Assembly: GCA_000328365.1 (NCBI GenBank)
Contig: KB303020.1
Span: forward strand, 223,188-287,187
From: Capitella teleta
Lineage: Eukaryota; Annelida; Polychaeta; Capitellidae
DNA: 64,000 bases
Direction of reading: 5' to 3'
Shown here in pieces: positions 13,001-28,755 of this stretch. The translations under genes were made by a program, and so were the position numbers. Below the pieces are notes generated by a model, which saw nothing but the letters and a program-made list of their open reading frames with translations, did no database searches and was not told where the DNA came from. Within the stretch, counting starts at the first letter, position 1. Every line of letters begins with the position of its first letter.

Positions 13001-16000
13001 GAGCCGTAAAACCCTATCATGCTGCAATCTGATCCTCACCGTGTGCGCGACATAGCTCTTGTGCGTACATCGCACTTGGTATGCTGTGTGTCTTATTTGA
13101 ATGGCTGCCGGGGAAGGGGGAGGGGCATGGCTCACAGTCAATTTCTCTATTTCTCTCAGCTCCTTAAGCTTTTCTTTTTTTTACGAGTAGGGATATTTTT
13201 AGAGTTCCTTTTCACTGTGATTCATATTTCACTGAAGACCTTCAAAAAGCATGTCACGAGATGCTACCAATGGAGTCTCATGGTGAACATTAATTACAGC
13301 TTCCTGTTATGTTGCTGTTGATTTTACGTGTGCCCGGTATACAATGTATTTTAGAATCTTTATTAGGTATGGATTGACTTAATTTCTGTATTTTGCAAAT
13401 CTGACAATTTTGACAATGATTAATTTTACAGTACTTGCTTAAGTAAATTATATGCATTGTCCGCATAACTAAGATTATCTTTGAAATAAAAATACTATAA
13501 CATTAATATCAAGAATTAGGAGAAAGAGTACGTGTAGTGAATTTATCAACTTTTTAAAGGTATATGTAACAAGTTGGATGGTAGATGTATCATTTTATTC
13601 ATTTATGCCTTTTTGGGCTGTTAATAATTTATGCTTCAAAAACGCGTGTGTAAAGAAAAACCCCGATGCTTTTATCGTTTTATGGCTGCTGTAGATTGTG
13701 TGACTCACGAGTGACGAGGCGTAATATACGGTTACTATGTATTATAAGCGACTATAGTATACAGTCTTGTGAAATAAATGTACTGCATAGGTTTGTAGTC
13801 ATGCCACTGTATGCAACCGCGTTGCTACTTAAGGAGACTTTCTCGCGCTGAGCCTTTTCTGTGTATATTCTAATGTGCGGGAATTGTCCTTATAGCGATG
13901 TGGTTGTATATGGAGATACTATTATAATAATATCATTTAATATGTATAGAAATTACCATTGCAAGAGTTAAAACTGCATGATATCTTATCGCTGTCTCAA
14001 ACGCAAGCATTTTCACACTCGCTTTTCTTTCCTCACCTTATCGAGGGTCGTTCACATTTTGGGTGGCAAAAACGCTGCAGCAGTTCTTTCATTGAATTTC
14101 TTTCTTTGAGTTTTAATTCTCAAACTTTACTAGTTGAAGCGTGTCGAGTGAAATTCTACTGCAGTAAAATATGCTCTGTATCAACTCAGAGAGCCTAAGG
14201 AAGAAGACCTCAAGGACATATTATCAGTAATTTCTTTTTTTCCCCTCTGCTGGCATCGATTCATCTTCTCCGCTAATTTAGTGCAGAGAGGCAAACGCGC
14301 AAATCAATGATTCAATGGTCGGCGCTTATGTTACCGCGACTTGCGTTTACGTAATTACACGATATCAACACTGCAGGCCTCTTGATCTATGTGGGTCACA
14401 AAATGTTTTATAAATTATTGCTGAGGTTGGTTTTGTAACTTTGTAATTTGTATATATAGATATCGGAGGAGCTCCCAGGCCACGCCACCCAGCTGCGTTT
14501 TACTGCCTTCAGAAAAAAATAAAACCGGGAATCCCGCCCACGCCCTCCTCAGGATCTTGCCTCGACCTGCAAATACGTTAGCTTTGTTTTTGAAGTTGAG
14601 TTTATTCGAAAATCGCGGCCCTCGGCGTGTTCTTGGAAATATGGGTCAATGGGCTATTTTCGGTGCAGATGGTCGTGAGTCATGAGGTCAGATCCCGAGT
14701 TCCTGATGTCATGAAAAACGCACTGGGTGACCCCTTCGCTCTGGTAATGCTCTGTTGTGGTTAGGCTTCCGATCTTTATTTCATTGATGTCTTGCTTTGT
14801 GCTCACTCATTGTTTGCAATCGATTCGTGTCATTTGCCAACTTCGCCAGCGTCCTTTATGATCCAAGAGCTCACGGCGACCTTGACCTTTAAGAACGCTA
14901 CCGCCGCTGAGCAGGGGCTGCCAAAAAGGTTGGCTGTAGGCAGCAGCAGCAGAAGCCCCGATCATGCCTGGATTGCAGGCGGCACATGTACCCTTGTTTC
15001 GATCGACGAGCCCCTAGCGATGCATGTGCACTGCTAGTATAATCGGCATTGAGTGGGCGGTATCTCACTATCTGCGGTATTCGGTTAAACACTCGGCAGA
15101 CGACAAATTTTGATAACATAGCTTTTATCTCCTGTGGCCAAGTTAGTCCAGTTATTTGACATTTGACCGGCACTCGAGTCATGGGCTTTCTCAAATATTT
15201 CGAGGGGTTTTTCCCTAAAATATTTTTGATCTCAGTCTCTTAATTAGTGAAGTACACACCTGTAATACTTGACTGCACCTTTTGGCATACACCTATGAAT
15301 TCTGCCGAATTCTCCTTTGGCAAGAGAAGTCCTGCGTGGGTTAAGTGTGGGATCATCCAGCTTCACTTGTTAGTGCGGGCTCAGTACGGCTCACACGAGG
15401 CGCTTCGTGTATGTCTCCCGCGTGTGGATCAAAATGTTGACTTGGCTCTGCACGAAACACGGGTCTCTAGGAATCTATGATCATTTGCTCGCTTTGCTGT
15501 CGTTACCAATTGCCAGAAAGTTTAGTTAATCCGATAGCTATTCTAGTACTGAATGCTCTTTTGAAAACTTTGAACCACGTTGTTCATTTGGACTCGAGAA
15601 TATCATTCTTCGTGAGCTATAAACCGTCATGGCCCACCGCTTTCTGAAGTTATCAGTGATCAATGTGTGTAAGAATGATAATTCGGCCATTAGAGTCTGC
15701 TGTCAAAAGTTGGCACTGATATGAGGCGATATCTGCCAGCATCGATTACTGCATTCAATTAGCAGTTTTTCCTTCTGTTCGATTGAATCATGATGTCATG
15801 ATTGGTAGCGCACTCACTAGTGCTTTGTGTTCTGCCAAAATGGTAATTTACTTCACGCGATTTCTATTAATTTTTGTTTTTAATTGCATATCTGATAATC
15901 TAAATCCTTTAATTATATACACGAATCTCAGAGTGTGCTCGATTCTTATTTCAAAAGACTTACACCTGGCCAGGTACTTCGAATTTCAACAGTTCCTCCT

Positions 16001-18872
16001 CGCTATTCACAATAATCAAAAGAACATCTGAAGTGGGCACTACAACATGGCACGCATACTCACGTGACTAGTGAGCAATCCGATTGCATGCGTTGTTCTT
16101 TCAGGGAGAGTCTCATTGCTTCTCATTGAAACCCCTTTCCGGTGCATGTATCGCAAATATGAACCCCCAGTGTAGCTTATAGATATGCATGGTGCCGAGT
16201 AACTCAGTAGGCTTGCCTGAAATTCTATCCAGCCCGTGGAGGTCTCGAGTTCGCTGCGCAGTGCTGCCCAACTGCGCACAAATGCCGCTGTGTGTTGGTA
16301 CTGGTCATTGTAGTTTGTTCTGGTGCCCGTATCGAAAGATGGAAGGAGGGACTAAACCCAATCATGCCCACACCAGCCTAACTTATATGACACGAGTTCT
16401 GTCGAAGCTTTCCAGGGTTTTACAGACCCTAATTGACGCTGAGAGTGCATTCCTATCTCGAATGCTCCTTTGTAAGTAGCTGTTTTTCCTCTCAACCACA
16501 CTGATGACTATCTTTTGATTCTGCTTTTCTCAGCCCATCTTCTTACACTCTATTAAATCATGCAAGTTATGGAATGATGTTGATTAATTCTAGAATCTAG
16601 ACTTTGTTAGTTAATAACGTAACTGTACATAATTATAGTGTCAGTATCGTTATTCACTCAAATCCCCATTGCAGCATGGAGCAGAGCTGCCTGAGCGCAG
16701 CTGAACTAGTAGCTTTCAGAATTCTGGTTGTTTGCCAAAACCTTTTTTGCACTCCATACTTTTTCTTCCTCTTCAGTATTGAATAATCTATTGGTGGCTA
16801 AACCACACGGCCAATTTCACATTCTTCGTTCGCTGGTACACACTCACGTACACGCTATAAGTATGCTTTATTATAATTATTAGGTGTACTTTATGATATA
16901 TCCCATCTATTATCCTAAACTGAAGATAGTGCTTATCACTAACTACCCAGCGCTTGGTGATAATCTGCGTTAATCATTGATTAATCTGGTGAATTCAGGA
17001 TGCTTCGTTGTGTGTGAGTCCGCCTTTAGCCTGCTGTGGGGGAAGGGGTCGATTTTCTGCCGAACAAAAGACTCGTCTGTTGAGAAGGCGTTGAATGGAT
17101 GGCCCATCAATACATAGGCGTCATTATACGTGTGACACTTATCACTACGTTATCAAGAGGCCTTCTGAGTATGCTCCAGATAATGCTTTTCGTGCATTTT
17201 TCTCTTTTTTCTTGTATTCCAGATGATATTTTTAATCTATAACTCAAAGGTCCTTGCATCTGAAGGGTGGAGGGGGGGGGGGGGGAGTCTGATAAGCAGG
17301 TTTACCAGGCACAGGCATGAAGGCATAGCTTGTTAGCCTTTTTGTACTTTGCTCACCCATATTGTCAATTTATTCTTATTGGCATAACTTGAGCAATATT
17401 TGCTTTCTGGATCACAGCTGAGTCCATATAGTACGATGCTCTGTGTGATGGTGATCAAATTACCATTTAGCCATACTTGAATTAATCAGGAAAAAGAGTC
17501 GTGCGTGCGGATAAGGCTGATCTTCCTACCAGTGTTTACTTTCACTAGGAGACCAACTTGAACACAATTCATAATTGATGAGGATCCCTTCTAAGTTATA
17601 ACTTCTAACACCTGGATTAAGAACTTTTCGTATTGATTCTCAGTGAACCATATACTTGTATTAATTAGATGAAGAAAAAAAAGTATGTACATGTATATAG
17701 CAAAAAATGCAGATAGGTTGATATCCATCAGAAGAGCAACATAATTGATCTCGTATGTGATTACACGAATTTACATCAACACTTGACTAAGGAAACTCTC
17801 GAGTTGATTCGCTATGTGTTATTCTCTATTTTCAGAACTCCATACGTCACAACCTGTCTCTGCACAGTCGCTTCATGCGCATGCAGAATGAGGGCACTGG
17901 AAAGAGCTCCTGGTGGGTCATCAACCCTGATGCTAAGCCAGGCAAAACTCCTCGACGCAGAGCCACCAGCATGGACACAAAGGCTTATGAGAAGAAGCGC
18001 GGTCGTGTCAAGAAGAAAGTTGAAGCCCTGCGTGCCAGTGCTGATGTGCATACCCATTCTAACCCTGGCTCTGAATTTGGAGACAGCACTTCAGAGCTGA
18101 ACCAGGACGCCTTCACCCTCAGCCCGCAAGATTTTCGTGCCCGTACAAGCTCAAATGCTAGCAGCATTGGCGGTCGCCTGTCGCCCATTCAGTCTGCCAT
18201 GGAGGCCGACCTGCCGGAATCAGAACTCTCTCCTGTATCTCCCTGGTCGCAGGCGGCCTACAGGAGTCAAGATGGTTTCACTGAGACTCTGAGTCAGAGC
18301 CTTGCTGATATGTTTGTTAATCCGGATATCAATTCTCTGTCACCGGATTCAGGTATGGGCAGTGGGGGCATGGATCAGCTGGGAGTGAGAGCGCCTCAGC
18401 AGGCCAACCAGAGCCCTGTGCAGTCCCAGGTATCTCCCAACCAGAATTTCCAGGATTCTTTCCTACCGGCGCCACCACCTTATTCTGATCAGGTACGCAG
18501 GAGCCCCGTCTCTGAGCAGAACCATCAGATGAGCTCACACAGCGGCCTGTTGGACAGCCTATCCATGACCTCCAATGGCTCTACTCTGAGCACCCTGAAC
18601 CCAGCTCACATTAACTTGCAGGCAGCCCAGGCCAACAGTCGAGCCAAGACTGGCAACATGCCTCAAACGCTGAGTGAACTGCTGCAGGACTCCCCTCCAC
18701 CGGCCACACAGCCTCAACAAGAAAACTTCATCAGTGGCCAAGATTCCTTCCTGGGGTCTTCAGGGAATATGCAAGCTCAGCGATCGAATATGACGAATTC
18801 GCAGTACGACAACAGTGCCTTCCAGGCCAACGCCTTACTTCAACAGCTGCTGAGTCAGCAACAGCAGCATAT

Positions 18873-18918
<46 letters not shown>

Positions 18919-19066
18919 CAACTACAACAGCAGAACGTCATTGGGTTGAGCAGCTCGCTTCTCCGCCGAGCCCTCACTCAAAAAGTTCAGCAGCAGCAGC
19001 AGCAGAGATCTGCAGCAGCAACAACAGCAGACATTGAGTGCTTTGTTGCAGCAACAGCAGCGTCCT

Positions 19067-19101
<35 letters not shown>

Positions 19102-19432
19102 GTTTCAACAGACTGGTGCACTGCAAGGTTTGCTTCAGCAGCAGACCCAGCAACAGAGCTCCCTGCAACAGCAGCTGCTGAGCGGTGGGGGCATTCTCTC
19201 CAATCCTGGTCAATTATCTACAAGTTCAGTGAGTTCCGGTGCACCCAATGTGCTCCCCAATGACTTGGCCGAGTTTTCCGACAACAAGCCCAGTGATTTG
19301 GAATGTGATGTTGACCTTGTGATCAAACATGAGCTGAGCATGGGCGGATCCTTAGACTTCAACTTTGACAGTTCTAACAGCTCTGCTTCTGCACCCGATG
19401 GTAACTCTCAGTGCAACACAATACAGACATAG
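10050..19432 (+). CDS. FOXO: Forkhead box O transcription factor (FoxO)
   Basis: FoxO activates stress-resistance and metabolic genes in the nucleus and is excluded by Akt phosphorylation downstream of insulin/PI3K. Two coding exons: 10050-10400 (117 codons) and 17836-19432. The 7.4-kb phase-0 intron falls within the forkhead domain after SSAGWK, before NSIRHNLS, the position known in animal FoxO genes. All three Akt/14-3-3 sites are visible: RVRSNTW (Thr20), RRRATSMD after the forkhead wing, and [24 protein letters not shown] is the nuclear localisation region. The C-terminal transactivation motif [22 protein letters not shown]-type is at about 19300-19375. Between them is a long poly-Gln region. 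The frame up to about 18985 and the frame holding the C-terminus differ by one base within the CAG-rich stretch, so the sequence as given has a frameshift there (see findings). Length would be about 650 aa, near vertebrate FOXO3. Confidence 0.96.
12708..13020 (+). mobile_element. tRNA-derived SINE, copy 1
   Basis: A box-like TAACTCGGTCGG at 12722-12733 and B box-like GGTCGAGGTCC at 12771-12781, the spacing of a tRNA-derived pol III promoter. Downstream it shares GCAGTGCTGCCCAACTGTG and TTCTGGCGCCCGTATC with copy 2 at 16189, so the body is conserved between copies. Ends are approximate; no clear target-site duplication was found. Confidence 0.65.
16189..16365 (+). mobile_element. tRNA-derived SINE, copy 2
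   Basis: A box-like TAACTCAGTAGG at 16200-16211 matches the tRNA A box closely; the B-box region GGTCTCGAGTTC is at 16241-16252. CCGTGGAGGTC, GCAGTGCTGCCCAACTG and TTCTGGTGCCCGTATC are shared with copy 1 but the spacing is shorter, so one copy has lost, or the other gained, an internal segment. Confidence 0.65.
17272..17285. repeat. FOXO: G homopolymer run
   Basis: Fourteen G in a row in FoxO intron 1, 550 bases before exon 2. On the transcript strand this could form a G-quadruplex with nearby G's; this is only a possibility from base content. Confidence 0.9.
18873..19105 (+). repeat. FOXO: CAG/CAA repeat encoding poly-Gln in FoxO
   Basis: A nearly pure CAG run at about 18873-18913 and interrupted CAG/CAA runs at about 18988-19035 and 19050-19105. 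They encode Gln-rich sequence before the transactivation domain. The one-base change of frame described for FoxO lies between the first and second runs. Confidence 0.93.
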
Positions 19433-20395
19433 ACTGCGGCTAAGATGGTCAGCTTATTGTGGAGCTGGGGCTGCTCGGCTGACCAGTGTGCATTGTCCAC
19501 TCCGTTGGCTACATGGGTAACTCTGGCCCTCCTCTCCCATGCGATGTCTTCTCCTCTGTTGCTACACTTAGACTTTTGCAGTTTTTCCTGGCAGAACATG
19601 CTGAACCTTCCCATGTGTACATACTTTATTCAATGCTAAGGACCCCTCGCCGCCAATTGCTAGATCAGTTCTCCTCCTTCTCATGTTCCTCCCCCCCCCC
19701 TGCTCCTCCTCATATGTTTGAGTTCTATCTTCCCATATTCCTAATGGACTGCACACTGGATCGTTACACCAAACCAGTGTTGCTGAGTGAGATGGTGATT
19801 TTCTTTATGTACAGATCTGTCTTCTTGATACATGTGTCATGATTCATAAAATATATGTGTGCCTGGGCAACAGTGGCAGCAACTTTGTTTTCGATTCTGC
19901 CTTCCTGTTATGCTGAGATTTAACGGTTTATGTAGACAAGGAATTTAACAGTCGAGTGAACTTTTTCTCTCTCTTTTTATTTATTTTTTAATTTTAGGTT
20001 TTTTTAAAGTATTTTTTTATGCATCTATAAATTTCTAAAAACTAACTTCTTTTCTTCAATCTTCATTTGTGAAGTTCTATGATAATTAGTTAATTACTGA
20101 GATTTCTTTTGAGGTCATCCCCGTCCTCGACATATCCGAATTATTGTAGCCATTTTTACCTCACTCTTAACGTGGCCTTTTTCTGATTCAGGCACAAAAT
20201 CTTCTGCATCTCTCCTCATTAAACAAACATAAAATAGCACAAATTTCCCTTTGATGTCGTCATTGTTAGCTGATTTCAATTTCAATGTTTGCCCAGGTGT
20301 ACACTTATATATTTTTTTTTCTATATCTCTGCTGCTCATGACAATATCTTTACCAGCTTCTTCGTGATTTCCATTGTCAGTAGAGGCACTCTTTT

Positions 20396-20426
<31 letters not shown>

Positions 20427-22762
20427 TTTCTCTCTTGTGTTCAATTCAAAAATTCATACAACAGGTTCGCAAATCAATCGGGTGTGTATTTAAACATTTT
20501 GACAACTTTTTTTAAAACTAAGGTGGCACACTTGTGATTCATCTCTTAATTTTTTTCTCAACTGTCTTCTTACTGTTGCCATTTCATTAATGTTCATTAG
20601 AAATATTCTTGTACATAAATGCGGGAAAGCAAAAACTGAAATTAGTAGGCCTGTCTGTAAAACTAGAAATCTCTGCCAATGAGAAACATAATCTTGCTAT
20701 CCGGTGTTCACATGAGATGCAAAGAATGGTCCATTGTTGTACTTTGCTAATACATATACGCAGTCTTTTCTGGTTTTACAGCATTCTTAGTATGGTAGAG
20801 TAGCTGACCGTAGACTGTTAACTTGAAGCGATTATTTCTTCTCTCTGTACATATTCCATTGTGACTCATAATCACTCATCTTTGTTATTACTACCTATTT
20901 GCTTTGCTGGTTAAAGTTACAAACAAACAAAATGCTATTTTTATCGGTCAGAATAGTTTGTCCCTTCAGAGTTCTGCTCAAAATGCTGCCAACTGTCCCA
21001 TTATTCCCTATCACAGAATAAGATGTCCCAATCCACAGAAAACCTGGCATCATTAGGGTTGGTTGTTGAATCTTGAGAGAGCTAGGGGTTTTCCATCTTT
21101 CTGGCTACCATATGTAATATTATCTTTGTTTCTTTCTATGCTGCACTCTTGAGGTTGTGATTCTTCTTTGGTTTTGTTTGTTTGTTTGTTGTTGTTGCTT
21201 TTTCTCCTGTTGTGCGCTTCTGGAAATTTCAAGATTATTGCCGGGGTACTTTTAATTTTCTTCTTCTTCTTGGCTGGGCTTTTTGTTGACATTATCATTT
21301 TTCATTGTTGAGGTGCTTATTACTCTGTAGTTTCAAAAAATGGTAGTTTAAATATTTATCTCTGCTATTTCTTCTCCTCTTCTTCTTAATATTATTATTA
21401 TTCTTCTTCTGCTTTCTTCACTTTACAAATTTTCTTTTTAACGTTTATTTTCTTTACTTTAATCGTTGGTCTGTACAGAAAAGAGAAGATGAAAAGCTAA
21501 ATCTTGATAAAGGGCATTCAGTACATAACACTGGTGTTTCTCCCCATCCATTTGCATTGTTAATTACCCTGGTGTGGAGTGGGCGAAGCTGATAATGATT
21601 CCAGCCAGCACTCTCAACCGGGCAGACTACCAGCTATCAAAGCATCGGATGCCCAATTGTAGTATCAACGTGTTATTTGCATATGTTGGTTGATATTTTT
21701 CTGGTTCTGGTGAATTCATTGGGTGCCTTATATCTGCCCACCAACCTGCGTGTCATGCATGCTCTGTGCTGCTTTGGTTTTCGGCTGTTGTTATATTGCT
21801 TTGCACATAATATTTCTCTCTTCTCTTTCGATGGCTGCTTGCTGAGCAGATACTGCCTCACGATACCTTCCTTCTTTGTCGAATCATTATGTCAGATATG
21901 AACGTAAAACAGGGCTGCTGTCATTTTCTGGCTACCATATATGGAAAATATTAGGTGATTCTGCTAACAAACGAATCATAATACATGTGTATTGACTACA
22001 TACACACTATCTTTGTCATCATGATGTTCAACAATTATCAGGGTTTTGGTGGGGTTTTTTTATTTTTTTGTTTTTCTTCATAATTTCTGTACTACACTCC
22101 TGTACTTGTGTGTGTACTGTGTACACGAGGTCTTATGAAATGTACCTTTACAGAATAATGAAGGGGTTTGCTGTGTGCTGCCCTATCCCGCCCCCCATCC
22201 CCACGCATTCAGGGAGAGAGAGACCCTCGGTTACTTCAATATTTGTATAATTCATGGGATGATGTTGATCATTTTGTGAATCATTGTGATATTACAGCAG
22301 AGCTTTTTATTCCTTTGATAAGTTGTGCTCCGCGGTTCGTAGTTTGCTCTCCTTTAACCTTAAAGTGCTTCTCTTCTTTTTTTTTTCGATTTTTTTTTCC
22401 AGTTTTAATCGCATGATATCCGTGATTCTCATGTACTATGATGGTGTGATGATGCTCTTGGACAGATTCACAAATGTTTTTTGTTTCGGTTTTGTTTTCC
22501 TCCCTTTTCACAATGAATCTGGTGAAGCAAAAATTAAAACAAATATTACGTGTATCATAATTTTACTTGTACATTTTTTTTTTTTTGTTTATGCTTAAAC
22601 AAAAACTGACTGAGCGCGTGAGTGTACAATAATTACGCCATATTGTATTTTTTTGTTCGAATCACTTATAGAGTTTACTTGAAACCTGTTTGGGCAGCAT
22701 CCTCCTCCAATTCAGAAAAACGTCGTCTCTCCTCTTTCGATGTTTCTTTTCTGATTTTAATT

Positions 22763-22797
<35 letters not shown>

Positions 22798-22885
22798 CTT
22801 ATGCCGTCAGCGCATCTGTGTATTCTGTCCTTGAACGTTTGTTGTTGCAAAGCTGTCCCTATTCCTGTTGTCTCAGAATAAAATT
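19433..22885 (+). other. FOXO: Likely FoxO 3' UTR, U-rich
   Basis: No coding frame is convincing. The sequence is strongly T-rich on the + strand (T-runs near 20393-20430, 22375-22400, 22570), as expected for a long animal 3' UTR. AATAAA at about 22877 is the best poly(A) signal at the end of this T-rich block; earlier variants exist near 19848. The extent of the UTR is inferred. Confidence 0.5.
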
Positions 22886-26550
<3,665 letters not shown>

Positions 26551-28755
26551 ATGGGCCTCAATAAGAGCAGCACACTGCACATATCAACTGTGATCTACAT
26601 TGTTGGATTCTTGGTGAGAGAGTGTAGCGAGACATAATATTTGGAATATTTGGATGACGGAAGTGTCACTCGATCTGTGTTAAAATATATTGAACAGAGT
26701 TGAATGCGTTATGATGACACTGGCTTCCATCGCAGTGCAAATGAGATCAGACCTTGTGTCAAGTGTAATGGCAGCAACATGAACTGCACCAACATTCAAA
26801 CATTGTCTGTGCCCTTTTTAATTTAATTATCGTTACTCTTTCCTTTCAGGATTTATTTGCCGTGAGCTTGATTATTCCTCTGCTGGCTTCTCATGCCAGG
26901 TCTTTGGGCGCATCTCCCACAGTCACTGGTCTCCTTGGTATGTCGTCATGATTTATCCCCCTCGAGTAGAAATTATGAATTAATTAATTTTAATTCCATT
27001 TAGGTTCTGTGTATGGAGGCATTCAGCTGTTTTCAAGTCCCCTTGTGGTAAGTATAATCATCTCTTACACATTCCCATACATCAGCCAGCCACATTTCTG
27101 TCTCAGGGTCACTGGAGTGACCTGAGTGGTCGGCGATATGTGCTGATGTTATGTCTGCTGCTGTCAGCCTCTGGTTATGCCATGCTGACCTGTGCATCCA
27201 CTTTGCTGCTGCTCTTCTTGGCCAGACTTCCTCCAGGTGAGTTAGCAGACTGAGTGAACCCCTCGCCTGATGTTGTACGTCACGCCAGGGCTGTTCAAAC
27301 ACAGCCAGGAGCTTTGCCGCATGTGCCTCACGGAGATCACCCCAAGCGCTGATCATGCTAAGGTGTTTGGTCGCTTTGCTTCTGTGTCCAGCATTGGATT
27401 CGTAATGGGCCCTGTGCTGGGGGGCCACTTGGCAGAGTGCCAGCATGGCTTCTCCTTGGTCAGCTCCTTGGCTGCTCTGCTCATGCTCTTCAATGTAGGT
27501 CAGTTACTGAGTTTTTCTTCTTCGCTTTTCAGGCCTCTTCAAACACACACAAAACCTCAGTCGGAGTTTCCTGGCTGAGGCTTCCCCCAATGTTGACCAC
27601 GCTCGCGCCTTGGGGCGCTACAATGCTGTAAGCAGCGTAGGTTTTATTGTGGGTCCTATCATTGGGGGTCACTTGGCTGAAAGCGCCAATGGTCTGGCAT
27701 GGACGGCCTCACTGACCACTGCCTGCTTCATCACGTGTACTGGTGGGTCTGGCACAGGGTTCTCCTGATTTGCTCTCTACTTTGCTTCTGGGAGATGTCA
27801 TCTGTTCTCTTTTACTTAACCTCCTTTCTGCTTTTCTCCTTCTTCAACATGTACTAAGTATAATTTCCCAGGTTCGGATTTTTTAAATTTCTGTGCATGC
27901 TTATAAATTACATTCAATAAAGTGTCAAAAGTACATGGTTTGAATATGATTGGCATATTATGGCTGATGGTTTTGGAATTTTTTTTTCTATAGTCTCTCT
28001 TCGTTGGCTTGAAGGAGATCTCATTTTTCTGTCTTTTTTTATCTCTTAGAAATTGAAATCTTCTGCCATTAAACTGTCCATTTGCAGGCATTGTATGGTT
28101 GTTGGTGCCAGAGCCATCCAACCAAGTTCAGCAGCAACATAAACCGGCAGAATCCGACAGTCTGTTGAGTCCATTGAGTTTCATCGGTCGCATTGAGTGG
28201 AGTCATCTTTGGGATGTATTCCTGGTTCGCTTCCTCCTGGGATGCGCTGTGCTCGTCTCTAGGAACAATTTCACGATGCTGCTCGAGTACAAGTACGACG
28301 CGTCTCCCTCCACAGTGGGATACGTGATTTCCTACGGCAGTGTGGTCTCCACGGTTGGAGGCTGGTACGTGGGCAGCATTGCCAAGTTCTATCAGGACGA
28401 TATGCGCTTACTCATGCACGCTGCTATCGCTCAGACTGTGGGGCTGGTGGCGGTGGGACTGGCTCCGTCGCTGGGAGTACTCATACTATGCACTACACCA
28501 CTGAGTATTTCGTCAGCAGTGGCCAGGGTTTGTTCAACAAACATCACAATCACTAGAGCGACAGGAGCTGAAATTGGAGCGCTGCTAGGACTGGGAGCGA
28601 GCATCATGTCCATCTCGCGAATGTTAGCGCCTTTTTTCGGAGGTGTTGCTCAAGAGGTTAGTGCCTCCGGATCCACGTATCTTGGGGCTATGTTTGCAGC
28701 TGCTGCAACTCTCTTGCTGATTTTTATGCCTTCTCACAAACATAAAACCTTGTAA
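26551..28755 (+). CDS. MFSD9: Major facilitator superfamily transporter, MFSD9-like, with duplicated exon
   Basis: Membrane transporter of the major facilitator superfamily; the substrate of MFSD9 is not established. Exons: 26551-26613, 26850-26937, 27004-27047, 27107-27236, then either 27289-27498 or 27533-27742, then 28088-28755. With one alternative exon the protein is 400 aa (human MFSD9 is about 470). TM1 carries VGFLDLFAVSLIIPLL, followed by SLGASPTVTGLLGSVYG, and motif A between TM2 and TM3 is GHWSDLSGRRYV. Motif C, G-x8-G-x3-GP-x2-GG, is in both alternative exons. The C-terminal half ends with VAQEVSASGSTYLGA, close to the human VAQEVSP-type ending. The start at 26551 follows GACC and gives the shortest N-terminus before TM1; an in-frame upstream extension is possible. 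AATAAA at 29147-29152 is a candidate poly(A) signal. Confidence 0.92.
27289..27498 (+). CDS. MFSD9: MFSD9 alternative exon A
   Basis: 210 nt, phase 1 in and out, flanked by CACGCCAG and GTCAGT. Encodes GLFKHSQELCRMCLTE..., then GRFASVSSIGFVMGPVLGG, a full MFS motif C, covering the TM4-TM5 region. Equal in length and phase to exon B, 34 nt downstream. Confidence 0.88.
27533..27742 (+). CDS. MFSD9: MFSD9 alternative exon B
   Basis: 210 nt, phase 1 in and out, flanked by CTTTTCAG and GTGGGT. Encodes GLFKHTQNLSRSFLAE..., then GRYNAVSSVGFIVGPIIGG, again a full motif C. About 32 of 70 residues match exon A. Together with A it would put two copies of TM4-TM5 in one protein, so A and B are most likely alternatives. 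Confidence 0.88.

Larger units (their letters stand above)
10401..17835. other. FOXO: FoxO intron 1 (7.4 kb)
   Basis: Donor AAG|GTATGT at 10400/10401 and acceptor TTTTCAG at 17835. It holds two related tRNA-like SINE copies (about 12708 and 16189), a G run at 17272-17285 and an imperfect inverted repeat at about 10729-10785 (GATAGCATAGTCA... against ...TGACTACGCTATC). No other gene was recognised; a long first intron may carry enhancers, but nothing in the sequence proves it. Confidence 0.85.

Noticed and set aside
17875-19263. A FoxO protein ending at 19263 with an Ala/Thr-rich tail
   Set aside because: The conserved FoxO transactivation motif is in the other frame, ending at 19432, so this end is an artefact of the frame change.
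20289-20537. Hydrophobic frame in the FoxO 3' region
   Set aside because: Poly-Phe/Tyr from T-runs; no family similarity or conserved start context.
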